From contig BFEA01000031.1 of NCBI GenBank assembly GCA_003427395.1, forward strand, positions 1,383,519 through 1,447,518: DNA of 64,000 nt, in the 5' to 3' direction. The stretch is from Chara braunii (lineage: Eukaryota > Streptophyta > Charophyceae > Charales > Characeae). The position numbers were made by a program, and so were the translations under genes. Each line of letters starts with the position of its first letter. Positions within the stretch are counted from its first letter, which is position 1. This document shows, piece by piece, positions 11,260 to 22,261 of this stretch. Under the pieces are notes generated by a model that was given only the letters and a program-made list of their open reading frames with translations, searched no databases and was not told where the DNA came from.

Positions 11260-12080
11260 CTTACGCTTGGTCAGTGGTAAGTGCAAGGATCCTTGGATAC
11301 CTTCCTTATTGAGGGCTAGCCACTGTTAAGAGTAACAGGGAAATCATGTCTTATCAGTAAATAGTCTGATATAAGAGTTGTGAGGTTTCAAGAACACCTG
11401 CCTATTCACTGATTAAAACCTAACATTCTTTTCAGTGGTAAGAGTAGTAAGGATCCTTGAACACCTGCCTTATTGAGGGTTATCCACTGTTAAGAGTAGC
11501 AGGGGAATCTTGTCTTATCAGCGACTAGTCTTACATAAGAGTTGTGAGGTTTCAAGGACACCTGCCCTATCACTGATCAAACCTAACATTCTTTTTAATA
11601 GTAAGAGTAAGCAAGGATCCTTGGGCACCTGTCTTATTGAGGGCTAGCCACTGATAAGAGTAGCAGGGGAATCTTGTCTTATCAGCGACTAATCTGACAT
11701 AAGAGTTGTGAGGTTTCAAGGACACTTGCCTTATCAGTGATCAAACCTAACATTCATTAAGGGGTAAGAATAGTAAGGATCCTTGGACACCCGTCTTATT
11801 GAGGGCTAGCCAGTGATAAGAGTTGCAGGGGAATCCTGTCTTATCAGTGACTAGTCTGATATAAGAGTAGCGAGGTTTCAAGGACACCTGCCTTATCAAT
11901 AAACATCCTAGCGCTTAGTCAGTGATAAAAATAACAAGGATCCTTGGACACCCGCCTTATTGAGGGTTAGTCAGTGATAAGAGTAGCAGGGGAATCCTGT
12001 CTTATCAGTGACTAATCTGATATAAGAAGTAGTGAGGTTTCAAGGACACCTGCCTTATCAGTGGATAGCCATAGGATAAG
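11260..12080. repeat. 163-bp satellite, five units
   Basis: The AAGGATCCTTG word recurs at 11285, 11449, 11613, 11775 and 11936, a period of 161-164 bp. Each unit carries the palindrome AAGGATCCTT. It also carries a hairpin GATAAGA-CAGG/CCTG-TCTTATC and a conserved GAGGTTTCAAGGACACCTGCC segment. No open frame is kept across units. Confidence 0.92.
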
Positions 12081-12721
12081 CCTACCGCTAAATGTTCTTA
12101 GCACACAGGGGCCAAGACCCACTGAGTTGCCTTTGTCAAACAAAGCTCCAATAAAAGATGGAGATGTCCGGAATGATCTGCCATACCGCCGCTAACTTTC
12201 TCCGCAATCTGCATTTGTTCAGTCATAACTAAGTGCCTCTGATTCTACTAAGAAAGGCTAAGTGAGATCTTGCTTCGGAAAGAGACCATCCATTTGTTTG
12301 ATTCCTTCCATAAGAAACCTTTCCACAGGTTGGATTGGTGATATGTTCATGAGTGTTGTGGGAAGGAAGGGAATTCAGACGAGATAATCACAAGGGGAAT
12401 AGTAAGGTGAAATGTGGAGAGTTAGTACGACAATAAAAGGGGAAGTGAACTATTGTTCACTACCTGAAGCGGAATGGGCAACAACCCAAAACAATTAGTT
12501 AAGGATAGAAGCCAGACAAAAGATACAGAGTCTAGAAGGAACTTTGTAGATCTCAGTTAGGAAGAGAGATGTTAAGATTCTCTTGGACTGTGTTGTGTCT
12601 ACAGGTTCCGATACTTCGGAGAACTTACGGGGAATCCGTAAGGGCAGCAATTCTGTTATCTCTGGATAACAGGTCGGTAGAACTCCGACTCACCTTCCAC
12701 CCTTGGCTTGACACCCACACC
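12081..12721. other. non-coding flank of the retrotransposon insertion
   Basis: No gene is seen. The last bases (...TTGGCTTGACACCCACACC) match the second block copy exactly up to the LTR start, so this is the pre-insertion flank. Confidence 0.5.
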
Positions 12722-12964
12722 TGGGTCAGTAGCTCAGCAGGGATACGCCCATCGAAGGGATGGTGACAGCTCCCGCAGGTGGAGGTATGTTGTACCTCGC
12801 GGGATCCCTAACCTGTCGTAGGGAGTCGCGAGAGGTATAACACGCGCGCACGGTCGAAGTTGGTATTTCATAAAGTGACAAAAAGAAAACTCCTGTGTGA
12901 CACGACCGTGAGGTCCGACACAAAACTACTTTGCGTCTAGGTTGTGGGACCGCCGCGCGTGACA
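12722..12964 (+). repeat. 5' LTR of the retrotransposon (243 bp)
   Basis: Begins TG and ends CA. The boundaries are fixed by a second 243-bp copy at 38964-39206 with unrelated flanks, and by a primer-binding site two bases downstream. Near its start is TAGCTCAGCAGG, a perfect Pol III A-box match. The LTR is short for a Ty3/gypsy element. Confidence 0.85.
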
Positions 12965-12966
12965 GG

Positions 12967-12984
12967 TGGTGCCGTTGCCGGGGA
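12967..12984 (+). promoter_or_regulatory. primer-binding site (PBS)
   Basis: TGGTGCCGTTGCCGGGGA begins with TGG, as expected for pairing to a tRNA 3' CCA end, two bases after the LTR. It closely resembles the TGGCGCCGTTGCCGGGGA PBS of plant Athila/Tat-type Ty3/gypsy elements. This supports a plant-lineage element and fixes the plus orientation. Confidence 0.8.
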
Positions 12985-13184
12985 TCTCGCTTCTAGCCGA
13001 GGTCCTTAGTGAACGAACTCGGGTAAAGCAAAATCTAGGCAGAACGACAATTATTGAAGATTCGGTAATTAACTAAGACTCTAATAGCTGGTGACGAGTA
13101 GTTACTCCAAGTAAATCGGTGAGTAAAATAGGGACTAAATACACATAAATACGATTGCCCTACTTATACTAGGAGTTAGTGAAT
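12985..13184 (+). other. retrotransposon leader
   Basis: Untranslated leader between PBS and first ORF. No other feature is seen. Confidence 0.5.
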
Positions 13185-13604
13185 ATGGCACCTAAGGGGC
13201 GTGGGACAGGAACTGGTAGAGGAAGAGGCGGCAAACAGGGGAAGGTGCCTGAGAGGCCTATGGACTTGACTAAAGATAGGGAAGAGTGGAAGGAAGATGA
13301 TGAAGGACTAGAAGAAAAGGACGAAGGGTTAAGGGCGAGACGATATCGGGAGGGGAGGCGCATGCATACCCCAAACCCTGATGAGATGGCTTACTATTCG
13401 TATAGGTACGCAAGGCGTTACGGAGAATCTCCGCCACGCTTCGAGCTGCCTGATCGCTCGCATCATAGCCCTTACCCACCGTCTCAAGAGAGGCAGCTGG
13501 CCGTCCTTCCCACGCCTCACCAACAAGGACCCCGCGGGTGGGTTAATAACATACTTGCTGTACAAAAAAATTATATAAAGGTTCAAAAGGATCAAAGGAG
13601 ATAA
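13185..13604 (+). CDS. retrotransposon ORF1, basic Gly/Arg-rich protein
   Basis: 139 codons from the first ATG after the leader. The N-terminus is a GRGTGTGRGRGG basic patch (residues about 5-20), followed by a charged Glu/Asp/Lys stretch and a Pro/Arg-rich C-terminal half. It looks like a nucleic-acid-binding protein, but I recognise no family. Its TAA overlaps the ATG of the next ORF as TAATG. The first ORF lies where gag normally starts, but gag proper is about 1.8 kb downstream. An in-frame GTG lies two codons upstream. Confidence 0.55.
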   Translation: MAPKGRGTGTGRGRGGKQGKVPERPMDLTKDREEWKEDDEGLEEKDEGLRARRYREGRRMHTPNPDEMAYYSYRYARRYGESPPRFELPDRSHHSPYPPSQERQLAVLPTPHQQGPRGWVNNILAVQKNYIKVQKDQRR

Positions 13605-14415
13605 TGGGGAATCGGTCAGATCTTAGGATTATAAGTCTACTAGCTAAAATAAAAGAGATGTGGGCTGGATTGTGTTGTGTGGTAGGTGGAGTATACCAAA
13701 GAAAAGAAGATGGTTTCTGCCCATTATCAAGTCACGATCAGAGAGCCCGTGCAAATGAGGCGTGGCCTGATGATGAATCTGCCAAGTCGTCATGAGGAGA
13801 ACGAAAAGACGGGGTATTGGGGGATTACTATAGAGGAACAAACTTTCATTTGGATCGAGTCTGGATGGGTTAGAGGCAAAAAATCGCGCAGTAGAAAGGG
13901 TTACCGTATATCTTTCTGTGGAGAAATTGCAAACTATCATAATAAATATAGTCTTAGGAACTGATCGATCTCTTTCCAGACTATTGCGGATAGCTGAATC
14001 CGCGCTCAAGTCTAGGGGAAGAGATGCAAGTTTGAATGGGTTTGAAGCAATGATAGGAACTGTGAGGGTAAGAAAGGCTAGCGAATTTCTTCCGCCAGCA
14101 GCATATATAAGAGGAACCCTTCCTATGTTCATCGTAGATGCAACCTTCGGAGGGAGGACCAAAGTAGAAAGGGCTGTGGAAGCCGCTATGGCAGTACCTG
14201 AGAGGGAATGTCACGCATCTACCCCTCTCCTGATATACTACGTGTACTTAGAAATAGGGCATTTAATTGCAGAAAGGGATCCGCAAAGCATACTATCTCG
14301 GGTTGACTTATATGCACGTCAACACGATTGGGGAAATAGGCATGTTTACTGGGAGGAACTGAAGCAGGAGATCATAGATCAAATAAGAAGAAATGCTCAA
14401 GGAAGGCTGAGATAG
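13604..14415 (+). pseudogene. retrotransposon accessory ORF A (unknown family)
   Basis: Starts MGNR at the ATG overlapping ORF1's stop. The reading frame is broken: frame 13604-13795, then 13686-13964, then 13918-14415, with one shift near an A run at about 13885. Taken by segment it shows WIESGW (near 13850), a VERVTVYL stretch, LPMFIVD, then VERAVEAAMAVPE and VYLEIG. These motifs recur in the same order in the next ORF. I know of no retroelement protein with them. Function unknown; the position suggests an element-encoded accessory or duplicated structural protein. Confidence 0.55.
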
Positions 14416-14429
14416 AAAATTATTGAGAG

Positions 14430-15276
14430 ATGGGAAATCGAGTGGTTACTAAGAAAAGAAAGGTTCTTTCTTTGACTGTTGTAACAGGAATACCAGGATG
14501 GCTCCTTTAATGTGGTTTGCTGATCGGAGTTTTCTGATCAACCTGCCCGAGCCAAAGGAAGGAGGAGTTAAGATGACGCTGCCGAAGAGAACGATAGATC
14601 TGGATGAAGAAATGGACTCATGGTGTGGGATACCAATAGGACCAGAAGCCTTCCTTTGGATAGAAACCGGGTGGACCGCGAGGGAAAGACAGGCAATAGT
14701 AAAGGTGACGCTTTATTTACCGGTCCTTCTCTGGAGGGCACACGCGATCGATCTTGCGATAGGAGAAAGCTGCCCCGTCTCTAGATACGTGTTGATAGCT
14801 GGAATGGTCCTTGAAGCATTTTCAAGAATAATGTATTGGGGAGAAGAAGGAGAAGTTATAAAATCAATCGAAGCAAAGTGAGCTGCTGAATTCGTATATC
14901 CAACAAGGTATATTAAAACCACGCTTCCGAGCTTCATAATTGATGAAGCATTTTGGGGGATTGAGAATGTAGAACGGGCAGTACTCGCAGCCCGATCTGT
15001 TCCAGAGATGGGTTTCGAATTGAGGCTTCGGAAGTTGTTTACCGTCTATACTTAGAGATGGGACCGAAACTAAATAATAGGGATTTTTATAACATACTAT
15101 GCGTGATAAACACGTATCTACGCATCTACCGTTTGGAAGATCTCTCGACCTACTGGCGCAATCTTTGCAGGGAGGCATGTATAGAAGAATTTATAGATGA
15201 GATCTCTTCTTTATTTGGTATGGTTAGAAGCTTTTGGCATGGGGACTGGGTGCCCCTAGAAGAGATACTCGGATGA
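14430..15276 (+). pseudogene. retrotransposon accessory ORF B, paralogue of ORF A
   Basis: Also begins MGNR (ATG 14430). It continues in other frames (14498-14881, then 15058-15276) because of indels near 14490 and 15030. A TGA at 14879 sits in an otherwise open frame. Shared features with ORF A: WIETGW (near 14660), VKVTLYL, LPSFIID, VERAVLAARSVPE, LYLEMG. The two are tandem paralogues of about 250-270 codons. No zinc knuckle, protease or polymerase motif is present. Confidence 0.55.
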
Positions 15277-15414
15277 GAGAAAAGAGGTATGAAAGGTCAT
15301 ATAGCGTAAAAAGTTACGTCAAGATAGTGACAAAGAGGGTGGATCAATGGTCGTTTTGTGTGTCTTAACAGGGTCTACGGTTTAGCAGGAACCAAAAAAG
15401 AAAAAGGGAAAGAG

Positions 15415-17637
15415 ATGGGTAAAGTCAGCGCCAATGGAGATCCGCCAATCACCGCGGCGGAAATCGCCAAGTTGCTGGAGAAGAGGACGATAAAAAGATC
15501 TAACCTACCAAGGATAGACATCTTCCCATTCAAAGGGGATAGGGTGACGCATTGGTTGGAACTACTCAAGTAGATATTCAACCAACTGACCCCAGCCGAG
15601 AAGTTTGCCCAATTGTTCGAATATGTATGGTGGGAATGCACCTCTGACGTGGAAGAGGTAGTAAAAAAGTCCAACAATTATTGGGCTGAGTTTAAGAGGG
15701 GCATCCAGTAGACATTTAAGCTAGGAGATGGCCTGCTCACAATTGACCATCTCTATAACATGAACAGAGATGACTTCACCACGATCAGGGCATTCGACAA
15801 TACATTCGAAAAGACAGCCGAGAGGGTCCCGGGGCTGTCTGAAGAAATGCAGTGCGTCATTTTCCTAGGGAAATTCTCTGGGTACGAGGCAATGTAACTA
15901 ACTCGAGGAGGAGCCGCTGGGAGAAAGAAAACCTGGGATACCATCAAAAGAAATATCACGGCAGGAGACATGGACCAAGTGTTCCATCACCAAATCAAGG
16001 TCGAACGAAAGAAGAGAAAGGCAGTAGGGACGCTTCAAGGAATGGATAGTATACTTGGAGGAATGTTGAGCAATATGGCAAATGAGATAAAAGAGCTTAG
16101 GGAAAGAGTGACCCCGTCGAAAGTGTTAACAGTGACACAACCATCAGGAAAGAGGAGGAAGGAAGAGGGAGAAGGAGAGAAAGAAGTTGAAGAAGGGGAA
16201 CCCGAAGGAACGGGCAAACTGACCAAGAATCATAGGAAAGCTAAAAATATCGCTATCAGAGGACAAGGCTCAGGAAAATGACAAGTTACTCAACAGGCGA
16301 TAGTCCAGAATGGACATGAGCCATTAACAAGCACGGCGCAATATGGTCAATGGCCCGTGGGTCCGCCTATGGGAGCATGGCCTGGGTACTTCCCGATAGG
16401 GTCATGGCCTACGCAGGGTCCATATCCCATGTTACCCCAGAATCAGAATTTGGGAGGAGACCAAAACATGGGACAACTTCAACTAACAGGGCAAAACCAA
16501 CCAGGATCGAGTCGCCAGGGTGGCCAAAACCAGAACAAGTCCCAAGGGCAAGGACAAGGACAAGGACGTGGAAGAGGTAGGAATGCTGGTAGGAATCAGG
16601 GACCAGGGGAACGAGGAGCAGGAAATAGAGGAAGTGGGTANCAAGGTGGAAACTGGGGACAGTTCCAAGGGGGTGCGAATCCGGTAGGGCAAGAATACCN
16701 GCAGGGGTATGNTCGTGGTTACGACCAAGGCTATGGAAGGGGGTTTGGTAGAGGAAATGGGTCATGGAACGGACAGGGTTTTGGCAGAGGATGGATAGAC
16801 TACAGCGAATGCGTTTGTACCCACTGTGGAATCAAAGGGCACATAGTAAAGCGATGCCACGTCAGGAAACTTGACGAGCGCGATGGACTTATAACATCCA
16901 ACATAGATGGCAAGGTGTTTGACAGAACAGGAAAGCTGATCGATCCTGAGATTCCGGGAGGCACTAGAGAAGAGGCCCTTCGCATAGCCGCGCTAGGTTC
17001 CAACGCGCCGGGGATGTTCAGAATGTGGCAAGAAAAGGAAGGACCAGTCGTACGGGTGGAAGATGTAACTGAACTAGAAGAAAAACTGAGCCGAATGGGG
17101 ATCGAAGGAAGCAAGGAAGACGTACCCCTTGTGGAAGAAGAAGCAGAAGAGGATGACGTTAGGATTACCATCAGGGACACATTTGATAAGATGGAGGATC
17201 TGGTGAATAAAATGCAAAGGCTGCATTTGAGACTTCAAGGGATATGTGAAGAAGCGGGGAAAGAAGGGGTTGGGTGCCCGAAAGTATTTACCATGGGACG
17301 TGGAGGATCAGAAGATGGGCCAAATGAGCCCAACCCAAGAATGTTGAGGGCCAACATGGCCGCAAAGAACAGTGGGGGTCAAAGAAGCGTAAGAGGAACG
17401 ATTCCGTTCGGTACAAGAAGACCCGCAGGAGAAAATCCTCAAAAGGAACAAGCCCAGGCTTCCCAGCCAGCAGAAGAAGAACCACCTATCACNGTAGAGG
17501 GTGATGAGGATGAGGATGAGAAGATTAGGGAGGAAGAAGAAAGGCAGGCGGAGATAAGGGCTAAGAGAAGGAAAGGCGAAGCTAAGGAAGGGAGATCAAA
17601 AGGGGATACGGGACCAAGCAAGAAGAGAAAGTACTAA
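15415..17637 (+). pseudogene. retrotransposon gag (capsid and CCHC nucleocapsid)
   Basis: One reading frame from ATG 15415. It is interrupted by TAG 15571, TAG 15709, TAA 15895, TGA 16279 and TAA 17635 but open on both sides of each. The N-terminal part (15480-15960) has the Trp/Phe-spaced helical pattern of Ty3/gypsy capsid. A Gln/Gly/Arg-rich stretch (16350-16790) follows, then a CX2CX4HX4C zinc knuckle at 16816-16857 (CTHCGIKGHIVKRC) and an acidic and basic tail. Ambiguous bases fall in the Gly-rich part. Gag would package element RNA into virus-like particles in the cytoplasm. This copy cannot make full-length protein. Confidence 0.85.
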
Positions 17638-18630
17638 ACCTCGATCGAAGAAGAGGTGGATCTGGAAGGCCTGGTGAATAAACTGCTGGAAGGGCACAAT
17701 GAACTATTAAACCTGAAAGAAATCCTCGCTTCAGCTCCTAAGTTAAGAGAGATGGTGAAGGCTAGGTTATCACGCCGGAGAGTAGCCTCGGTCCGGATGG
17801 AGGATTTGATTCCCAAAGAGGCAAACTGGAGCGTGGCAGGGAGTAAAATGGACTGGAAATTCGTAGGCACAGGGTCCATTGATGTTATGATAAAAGGAAA
17901 GATGTGTCCTGGGATGGTTGATACCGGGGCAGAAATGAATATTGTAAATGGAGAAACCGCGGTAAAATTAGGGTTGGAGGTGGATCAGAATGATTGCGGG
18001 TTTCTCAACGGAGCCAGCGGCAAGACCGGATACACCGGTGTCGCATCAAATGTGGTCATAGAAATAGGAAGAGTCAAGGTACGTACGTGCTTCTACGTTA
18101 TGCCCAGCTTGGACCTTCCAATATTGCTGGGAAGGTCATTCCTGTGCAGATCTGAATCACTCATTATGAACAAGCATGACGGCACTATGTTTGTCATCTT
18201 GTGCGATCCTTCCTGTGGGAACTTCGAGGTTATCACCTGTAGGAACACAGACCCACACAACTCGAAGAACAGGCTCAATGCAGGATCTTACACGTTCGAG
18301 GAATCTGAGAATAGGAGGAGAGAATTGGAATGGGAAGAAGAAGAAGAGGAATCAGATGATGAAGAAGCCAAAGGACTTGTATTAAGTCTAACGAATATCA
18401 GTGACGCAGTGGAACTGGTATCGGCTTATAGGATGGCTGATCCAGATGCAGTCAGGGCACTCGCAGAAAGGATCCAAGATGATCCAGAAGGGGGAAGAGT
18501 CGATCTCGTTTACCGGCCACCTCCTTCTACTCAGATGATAGTGCCGCATGCGCCGAATGCTCAAGCTGCCGGCCAGCATTTTTTAGGGGTGGGCTCAAGC
18601 AGGGCTCCAAAAGGAGGTACAAGACGGTAG
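17638..18630 (+). pseudogene. retrotransposon aspartic protease
   Basis: Same frame as gag, separated only by TAA 17635, so gag and protease were one polyprotein. The active-site motif DTG is at 17920-17928 (MVDTGAEMNIV), and the flap-distal ILLGRSFL motif is near 18124. The frame ends at TAG 18628, fourteen codons after a slippery heptamer (18579-18585). The enzyme would cleave the Gag-Pol polyprotein. Confidence 0.85.
18579..18585 (+). promoter_or_regulatory. probable -1 ribosomal frameshift site, T TTT TTA
   Basis: In the gag-protease frame the codons read CAT TTT TTA, i.e. the canonical X XXY YYZ heptamer (U UUU UUA, as used by HIV-1). A -1 slip enters exactly the frame that carries YKTVDKK and the reverse transcriptase. 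A GC-rich stretch with a small CTCC-AAAA-GGAG hairpin lies downstream. The frame change could instead be an indel in the T run. Confidence 0.6.
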
Positions 18631-19643
18631 ATAAGAAGAGTCACCCTGTGCTAGTTCTAGTAAGTCAAGAAGAAGGGGTGTATTATGATCACGAAAGATA
18701 ATTGATACAGCGAATGAGAGAAGGCATCCAGAACGGGCCTTGTCGTATCAACGATGAGACTGAGAAAGAACTGATAATAGGGGAACCTGACTTTCTGACA
18801 AGGCAAGAGGAGGACTTGGTAAAAGAACTGATACGTGAAAAACATGGGGCATATGCCTTCAACGATGATCAGCGTGGGAGGCTGGATGTGGACAAGATAG
18901 AAATGATCCGCATTCATACTGTACCTCATGAGCCATGGAATGTCCGAGGGGCTAAGTATCCCAACCCTGAGGATCGCAGAAGGGTGGTAGGATACCTAGA
19001 TGGGAAGATCCGCACGGATGTGGCAGGGTACTCCAGTGGACCATATGCCTCTCCCTGGTTCTATTTTGTAAAGCCAAATGGAGTTCTCAGATGGGTGCAA
19101 GACCTCCAACGATTGAACGCGGTAACTGTAAGGGATGCAGGGGGTCTGCCCAATGCGGACCGGTTATCAGAAGCTTATGCAGGTAGGTCGATTGTGTCCC
19201 TCATCGACCTCTACTCTGGATATGATCAGTTTTCAGTCTATCCGGCACACCGTCCCATCACGGTGATGCACACGCCAAGGGGATTAGTCCATATGAATGT
19301 TGCGCCGCAAGGATGGACCAATGCTGTGGCCATGGTGCAACGAAGCATGATCAGGGTAATGCAGCCAATCAGCCCTCAGATTACCGAGCCATACATAGAC
19401 GATCTTTTTGTCAAAGGCCCAATAGAGAAGAATGAGTCCGAAGTGGCTCCAAGGGTGAGAAAGTTTGTGTGGGAACATGTTCAAGGGTTAAGAGGAGTCT
19501 TATCTCTACTAGAAGAGTACAACCTCACCGCCAGTGGTGTGAAGTCAAGACACTGCGTGAAAGAGGTAACCATTCTGGGATACATTTGCAACGAGCATGG
19601 TCGGCGCCCTGATAAGAAGAAGACCAATAAAATCCTGGAATGA
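18585..19643 (+). pseudogene. retrotransposon reverse transcriptase
   Basis: In the -1 frame relative to protease. The YKTVDKK motif (near 18615), typical just before the RT of Ty3/gypsy elements, is followed by TAA 18699. RT motifs in order: FVKPNGVLRWVQDLQRLN (about 19065-19118), SLIDLYSGYDQF, HTPRGLVHMNVAPQG, and the YIDD catalytic box at 19392-19403. The frame ends at TGA 19641, where related proteins have Trp. The catalytic Asp residues are present. The enzyme copies element RNA to DNA. Confidence 0.9.
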
Positions 19644-20591
19644 CCTACTCCTTTCAGAAATGTGGGTGAAGTCCGAAGTTTCTTGGTACCTGTGGGTTCT
19701 GGAGAAGATTCATAGAGAGATTTGCTAGTAAAACAGAGCATCTAAGGAAGCTAGTCCGGAAGGATCAAGAATAGGAATGGGGAAACCATCAAGAGGAAGT
19801 GGTGGAGGAATTGAAGATGGAGTTTAGAGAGGGAGGTCTGGTACTAGGGGTACCAGACTTTGATGCAACTATGGAAAGGCCCTTCATAGTTGAGACTGAC
19901 GCTAGACCAACCGCCCTGGGAGGCGTCTTGATTTAGGCTGACAGTGGAGGAAAGGAGAGGCCGTTGAGATTTGAAAGCAGGACACTGAACTCAACCGAGA
20001 GGAACTACTCGCAGTTTAAAAAGGAAGTTTTGGCGGTCTTTAGGCACTACCTCTTTGGGAGGAGGTTTGTACTTAGGATCGATCCTACTGCACGTGTACT
20101 CACTCAAGAGTTTCTCGCCCTCAGATCCGACCATAGCCAGATGGCTCACCTATATCTGGATGTTCAACTTCCAGTTAGAGCGGATCCCTGGAAACAAGAA
20201 CAGGGCGGACGACATCAGCGGAAGTGAGTGGGGAAATCAGGGAGAATCTAATGAAGAGACGCCTCCAGTAGACGGGTTTTTGGACGAAGGGGAAGACATG
20301 CGAACTCACGTAAACTGTTGGTTCATGTTTGTCGAGAGTAAGAAAATGAGAAGAGGAAATCCGATGTGGCATCCGCCTCTCGAATTTATGAGAGAGTCTT
20401 CCCTGATACTCACGCCATTAGAGGAAGAGGACTCTTGGGGCGAAAGAAACACGGAATGGATGATGGAGCTGGCTCTGGCAGAGAACTATGGGATAATGGA
20501 TGAGCCGCGAACGATCGAAGCAGGAGTCCAACAGGCAAACGAGCAGGTAGCCATGATGGGGAGAATGTACTACCTGACCAATTTACAATTA
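19644..20591 (+). pseudogene. retrotransposon RNase H domain and connection
   Basis: Continues pol after TGA 19641, with a one-base loss near 19685 (frame moves to CGFWRRF). TAG 19772 and TAG 19934 follow, and a second frame change comes near 20100. RNase H landmarks: VETDARPTALGG (Asp), ERNYSQFKKEVLAV (Glu) and NKNRADDIS (Asp), with RWLTYIWMFNFQLERIPG before the last. This is the gypsy RT-RNase H order. The domain would degrade the RNA strand of the hybrid. Confidence 0.85.
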
Positions 20592-20594
20592 TAG

Positions 20595-22003
20595 GTTCAA
20601 GCGAATGATGAGAGAATAGTGAAGGCTGATGAAATAATTATTGGTGATGATTATGAATTTGATGAAGAGAAGGAAGGAGAATTCGAACAAGACGAGATTT
20701 CAGAAGAATTCAGGGAGGAAGAGTACGAAAGATTTTACCTGGAAATGGGTTTGCTCCTCTCAGGAGATAAAAGAGAGAGGGAAGTGGGTGAGAAGACTCT
20801 CAGAATGAGAGACCACTATGTGGTAAGAGGTGGCCATTTGTTCATCAGGGACAAGAGGGGGCCGCCGTGACGAGTTGTATGTGGGAGAAATCGTCAGGTT
20901 GACGTAGTAGCCGCTTTGCATGATGGGATAGTCGGAGGACATCGGAGTTTCGCAGCTACTTACAAGAAGGCGATGGAGCTCTACTACTGGGAAGGGATGT
21001 TTGAGATGACGCGAAAATACTGCGAATCGTATGTACCCTGTCAAATTCGATCGCCTATCAGGTACAAGGAACCTCTGCATCCTAGATATATCAAGGAAGT
21101 AGGGGCGGTTGTTCATCTGGACCTACTTGCTATGCCACTAGGTCTCGGAGGATATAACTATATATTCGACGCAAGGGACAACCTTACAGGATTCGTGGAT
21201 AGCAGAGCGATCAGGAACAAGACCGGGACAACGCTGGCAGATTGTATTAGAGAATATTATCTAAGATATCATTTCGTATTGAAGTTTACAATGGACAGGG
21301 GGTCTGAGTTCACCTGTGGGGAAGTGAAAGAATTGCTGAAGGAACTAGGGGTCAATGGTAATTATACGACTCGGACTCATTCACAGGCGAATGCACCGGT
21401 TGAGAGGGGCCATAGCACAATTACTAAATTACTGGCCAAATGGACCAGTGGAAAGCCGAATCTCTGGCCAAAGTTCCTAAGAATAGTATTTTTTGTAGAA
21501 AACATCACTGTAAAAAGAACGACCAGGTATGCACATGCGACACTCTGGTATGGGCGTCACGCCACGTTTCCTATTGAAAGCTTCCTGAAAACTTGGCGCA
21601 GACAGGACCTGGAGAACAACTTGACTTTGGAGGAACTGTTAGATCTAAGGGCAGGACAGATCAGCGTCACTGAAGAAAGGGTGCACGAAGCGGCCATGAA
21701 CGTTGCAGACAGCAAAGGAAAGGATAAGGAAAGATGGGACAAGCTACCAAGAGTAAGACTCGAACCTCTACAAGTTCGCGAGACAGTACTACTCTACGAT
21801 TCCTCTCTAGAAATGCAGTGGTCGCGGAAATGGACAAACGGTGGCTAGGACCATTCAAAGTCAGGAGACTGGGACTTCATGGGGCATATGAGCTAGAAGA
21901 GCTGGATGGGACTACAAGGAAGGACTGGGTCTCAGGATCTAGACTGAAGAAATTCCGAGTCAGAGAAGAAGTAAGCTCAGTTACGATACGAAAGCTTGGA
22001 TAG
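20595..22003 (+). pseudogene. retrotransposon integrase
   Basis: After TAG 20592 an acidic linker leads to an HHCC-like finger (HDGIVGGHRS...) and TGA 20868. The second finger Cys pair reads CESYVPC, so one expected Cys appears as Tyr. The catalytic triad is intact: Asp 21120, Asp 21294 and Glu 21402, spaced D-57-D-35-E. The C-terminal part crosses a one-base loss near 21830 into the GPF-type domain (RWLGPFKV, then DWVSGSRLKKF), ending at TAG 22001. No chromodomain is seen. Integrase after RNase H places the element in Ty3/gypsy rather than Ty1/copia. Confidence 0.9.
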
Positions 22004-22217
22004 ATTGGGAAGATATTTAGGCATGCATAGGTGAATCAGTTCCTATACAGGTATGTACCCAATTGCCCAAGATTGTGCTCATACATATATGGATATATAC
22101 ATGCATATATATATATATATGTATGTATGTGTCCATAAATGGATGCAGAGGGGTATAAGTGGGGATATGTGGGTGTATATACGCTCAAGTATTTATAAAT
22201 GTATATATATATGTATA

Positions 22218-22261
<44 letters not shown>

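Noticed and set aside
11260-12080. CRISPR-like array
   Set aside because: The whole 163-bp unit is repeated, with no short repeat and unique spacer structure, and the context is eukaryotic.
15415-20870. Alternative genetic code (UAR read as Gln, as in some ulvophyte algae)
   Set aside because: Many stops would fit Gln, but TGA stops and several frameshifts are also present, and the pol and gag-like frames end in TAG. Ordinary decay explains all of it. A species code check from real genes would settle it.
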